DNA of 48,514 bases from JBOGOC01 sp050747525. Its GTDB lineage: Bacteria > Acidobacteriota > Polarisedimenticolia > JACPZX01 > DASXTC01. The notes below the pieces were generated by a model, which made no database searches, was not told where the DNA came from, and saw nothing but the letters and a program-made list of their open reading frames with translations. The position numbers were made by a program, and so were the translations under genes. Below, in pieces: positions 46,759-48,514 of the stretch (positions are counted from its first letter, which is position 1; every line of letters begins with the position of its first letter). The stretch lies in NCBI GenBank assembly GCA_050747525.1, contig JBOGOC010000067.1, positions 1 through 48,514 of the forward strand. The letters are read 5' to 3'.

Positions 46759-48514
46759 CTCCCCACACCGCGCCCGTCAGCTCGTTCAGCTCGGCGCCGG
46801 TCAGTCCGGGCCCTTGCTGCATCACCGCGCGCGCCAGGCGCCGGTGATCGGGGCGGCCCCTCTCGAATCGCGGCACCGCGATGTGGCGCAGCAGGTGCGG
46901 CGACCCGAAGCTCTTGCCCCCCGTGTCGGCGAAGGCGGCGGCCGCCTCCTGAAAGAGCGGTCCGTTGAGCATCCCGGCCAGGTAGCTCGCCTCCTCTTCG
47001 TCTTCGCACGCGATCAGGCTGCACGTCTCCTGGGGCACCACAGGCCGTCCGTCGCGGGGCCCCAGCACGGCGGCGCTCATGCGCGAGGCGATGCGAGGCC
47101 ACACCACCTTCCACGAGGACACGGTGGCCATCGACACGCCGAACATGGTCCACGGCGGCGCGCCGCACCGAATGAGCGCGCGCGTGCCGCGATCACGCCG
47201 GGCCTCGAGCGGGCCCGCCATCGAGGTGAGGTAGGCCAGCGCACGCGGGAAGCGGGCGCGCATCGTGACGTCGTCGATCCCCTGGCGTCTCGCGGGATCC
47301 TGAGCCAGCAGGATCCACGCGGAGGGGGCGACCGAAAACCGTCCCACGTCGCCCGCGCGCGCCAGCGGGTAGAGGAGCCCGGCTTCCAACCGGACGGTCA
47401 CAGCCGGGACGGGCCGCCTGCCGGCATCGGCGAGGTTGGCCACCTCCACCGTGCCGTCGGCGTCGGGTGCCGTTTCGATGCGCCGGACCCAGTAGACGCC
47501 GTTGGCGCCGCCGGTGTAGGCGCCGGCATGAGCCTGGTAGGGCGACGGGCCGAGCACGCCGCGCACCGCGGCGTGCCGGACTGCAGGGAGGGTCATCCAG
47601 GCGCTGCACGGATCGGCGGGGTCGACCGGCTCGGCCTGCAGGCACGCGGCCCCTCTGCGCCAGGGGACCGGATAGCGCGTCGGCTCTCCCTTGCGCAGGG
47701 TGAGCACGATGGGGCGCGCCGCGGTCCCGCGGAAGATGCCCGATCCCAGATCGTGCACCTCCACCACGCGCAGCGGCACTCCTCCCGCCGTCACGAAGCG
47801 CCGGAACCCCGACGCGCTCCCCACGCTCTTGAGCAGGCCGCGCCCCAGCACGAAACTGAGAGTCCCTCCCGGCGCGAGCCACCGGTCCGCGGCGACGCAG
47901 GTGGCCAGCATGGCGAGATCCTTTCGCCCGCTTCCCAGCACCGCCTGCATGTCCTTGCGGCTGCCGTCCTCGGCGAACAGACCGTGTCGCCGCCACAGGG
48001 GGTACGTGTCGCGCCGCCACGCCTCGGGCAGATGATCCCACGCCACCCAGGGAGGATTCCCGGCCACGATCCCGAAGGCGCGGCCCGATGCCGGCTCGTC
48101 GCGCACCGCGTCCATGCACGCGACCTGCACGCGCGTGGCCGGATCGAGCCGGCCGCCGCACAGGTGTGCCAGCGTGAGGAGGCAGGCCGCGCGCGCCAGC
48201 AGCACGGTCAGAGGATCGACATCCATTCCCTGCACGCGCGCCGCCAGGTCCGCCGTCCCCATGCCGGGATGCGCGGCGGCCAGGCGGCGCAGCGCGGCCA
48301 CCAGGAAGGCCCCGGCGCCGCACATCGGATCGAGGAGATCCGAAGAGCCGGGATGTCCCGCGCTGTCGAGCACCAGCTCCACGACGGCCGCGGGTGTGTA
48401 GTACTGCCCCCGCGCGTGGCGCGCGGCCCGCGAGGTCAGGCCGGCGTGCCACGCCCCCAGAAGAGACGGATCGATCGCCGCCCGGCGCGCGCTGGCCGCC
48501 AGCGCCGCCGCTGC
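46730..48514 (-). CDS. N6-adenine DNA methyltransferase, Eco57I/type IIG-like (5' end beyond the window)
   Basis: At least 594 residues; the frame is open to the right edge, so the true start is outside. Near the edge ARGQYYTPAAVVELVL is the conserved lead-in of N6 DNA methylases. Motif I (SAM binding) is LLDPMCGAGAFLVAAL and motif IV is GNPPWVAWD, an NPPW-type catalytic motif. The C-terminal ~300 residues (for example WTMFGVSMATVSSWKVVWPR and YLAGMLNGPLFQEAAAAFAD) look like a target-recognition domain of Eco57I/BREX-type enzymes. Whether it carries its own nuclease, and thus is a whole type IIG system, depends on sequence not shown. Confidence 0.85.
   Translation of the reverse strand, partial: AAAALAASARRAAIDPSLLGAWHAGLTSRAARHARGQYYTPAAVVELVLDSAGHPGSSDLLDPMCGAGAFLVAALRRLAAAHPGMGTADLAARVQGMDVDPLTVLLARAACLLTLAHLCGGRLDPATRVQVACMDAVRDEPASGRAFGIVAGNPPWVAWDHLPEAWRRDTYPLWRRHGLFAEDGSRKDMQAVLGSGRKDLAMLATCVAADRWLAPGGTLSFVLGRGLLKSVGSASGFRRFVTAGGVPLRVVEVHDLGSGIFRGTAARPIVLTLRKGEPTRYPVPWRRGAACLQAEPVDPADPCSAWMTLPAVRHAAVRGVLGPSPYQAHAGAYTGGANGVYWVRRIETAPDADGTVEVANLADAGRRPVPAVTVRLEAGLLYPLARAGDVGRFSVAPSAWILLAQDPARRQGIDDVTMRARFPRALAYLTSMAGPLEARRDRGTRALIRCGAPPWTMFGVSMATVSSWKVVWPRIASRMSAAVLGPRDGRPVVPQETCSLIACEDEEEASYLAGMLNGPLFQEAAAAFADTGGKSFGSPHLLRHIAVPRFERGRPDHRRLARAVMQQGPGLTGAELNELTGAVWGVSSPPAAIR

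Noticed and set aside
1..48514. CRISPR arrays, insertion sequences, phage structural genes
   Set aside because: I saw no regularly spaced repeat-spacer pattern, no DDE or HUH transposase motif, and no capsid, tail or terminase gene.

Overview
The window is GC-rich bacterial chromosome. Its gene content points to an Acidobacteriota-like soil or sediment bacterium: ATPase-less 'ADOP' MacB/FtsX permeases, Ser/Thr kinases fused to TolB-like propellers, FG-GAP and RCC1 secreted propellers, MopE-type Asp/Cys-rich motifs and several ECF sigma factors. No ribosomal gene is present, so this placement is an inference from gene families. Both ends cut genes: an anti-sigma factor at base 1 and a DNA methyltransferase at base 48514.

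Layout. (1) 1-5.3 kb: an ECF sigma/anti-sigma pair, diverging from two secreted beta-propeller proteins (seven FG-GAP blades; about seven RCC1 blades) that end in a similar C-terminal module. (2) 5.3-13.2 kb: a serine-hydrolase remnant, an S41 peptidase with an AraC regulator, a kinase-TolB gene broken by a frameshift, and an overlapping operon of intradiol-dioxygenase-like lipoprotein, ECF sigma factor and FecR-like protein. (3) 13.3-28.2 kb: an accessory region ending at the tmRNA gene ssrA (28197-28553, minus strand). Four extra copies of the ssrA 3' end, all in the same orientation, lie at 16687, 20992, 24481 and 28133, with a weaker candidate at 13346. They split the region into 3.3-4.3 kb blocks holding a mix of intact genes, truncated genes and fusions. 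No integrase, transposase or replication gene is visible. I read this as a stack of att-site scars left by repeated integration at ssrA; it is the most unusual structure here. (4) 28.7-35.9 kb: HdeD-like protein, a MocR-type regulator diverging from an ADOP permease (a segment flanked by a ~40-bp direct repeat), and an ECF sigma factor diverging from a DoxX/FAD-oxidoreductase pair across a 60-bp palindrome. (5) 35.9-48.5 kb: a 1405-residue subtilisin-like secreted protein lacking the usual catalytic Asp, a four-gene overlapping operon (parvulin isomerase plus three HupE/UreJ-type membrane proteins), a TauE/SafE exporter, an S41 peptidase, a YihY/BrkB membrane protein, a small anchored protein and an adenine methyltransferase.

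How the genes fit together. Three ECF sigma factors sit beside likely targets or partners (an anti-sigma factor, FecR/dioxygenase, DoxX/oxidoreductase). The HupE/PPIase block looks like a metal-transport or membrane-maturation unit. The tmRNA-linked region looks like a site of gene acquisition and decay: an intact bicupin/oxygenase/permease block, then kinase, permease, glycosidase, esterase-like, HD-hydrolase, dodecin and lipase material, several of them truncated at or near a tmRNA 3'-end copy.
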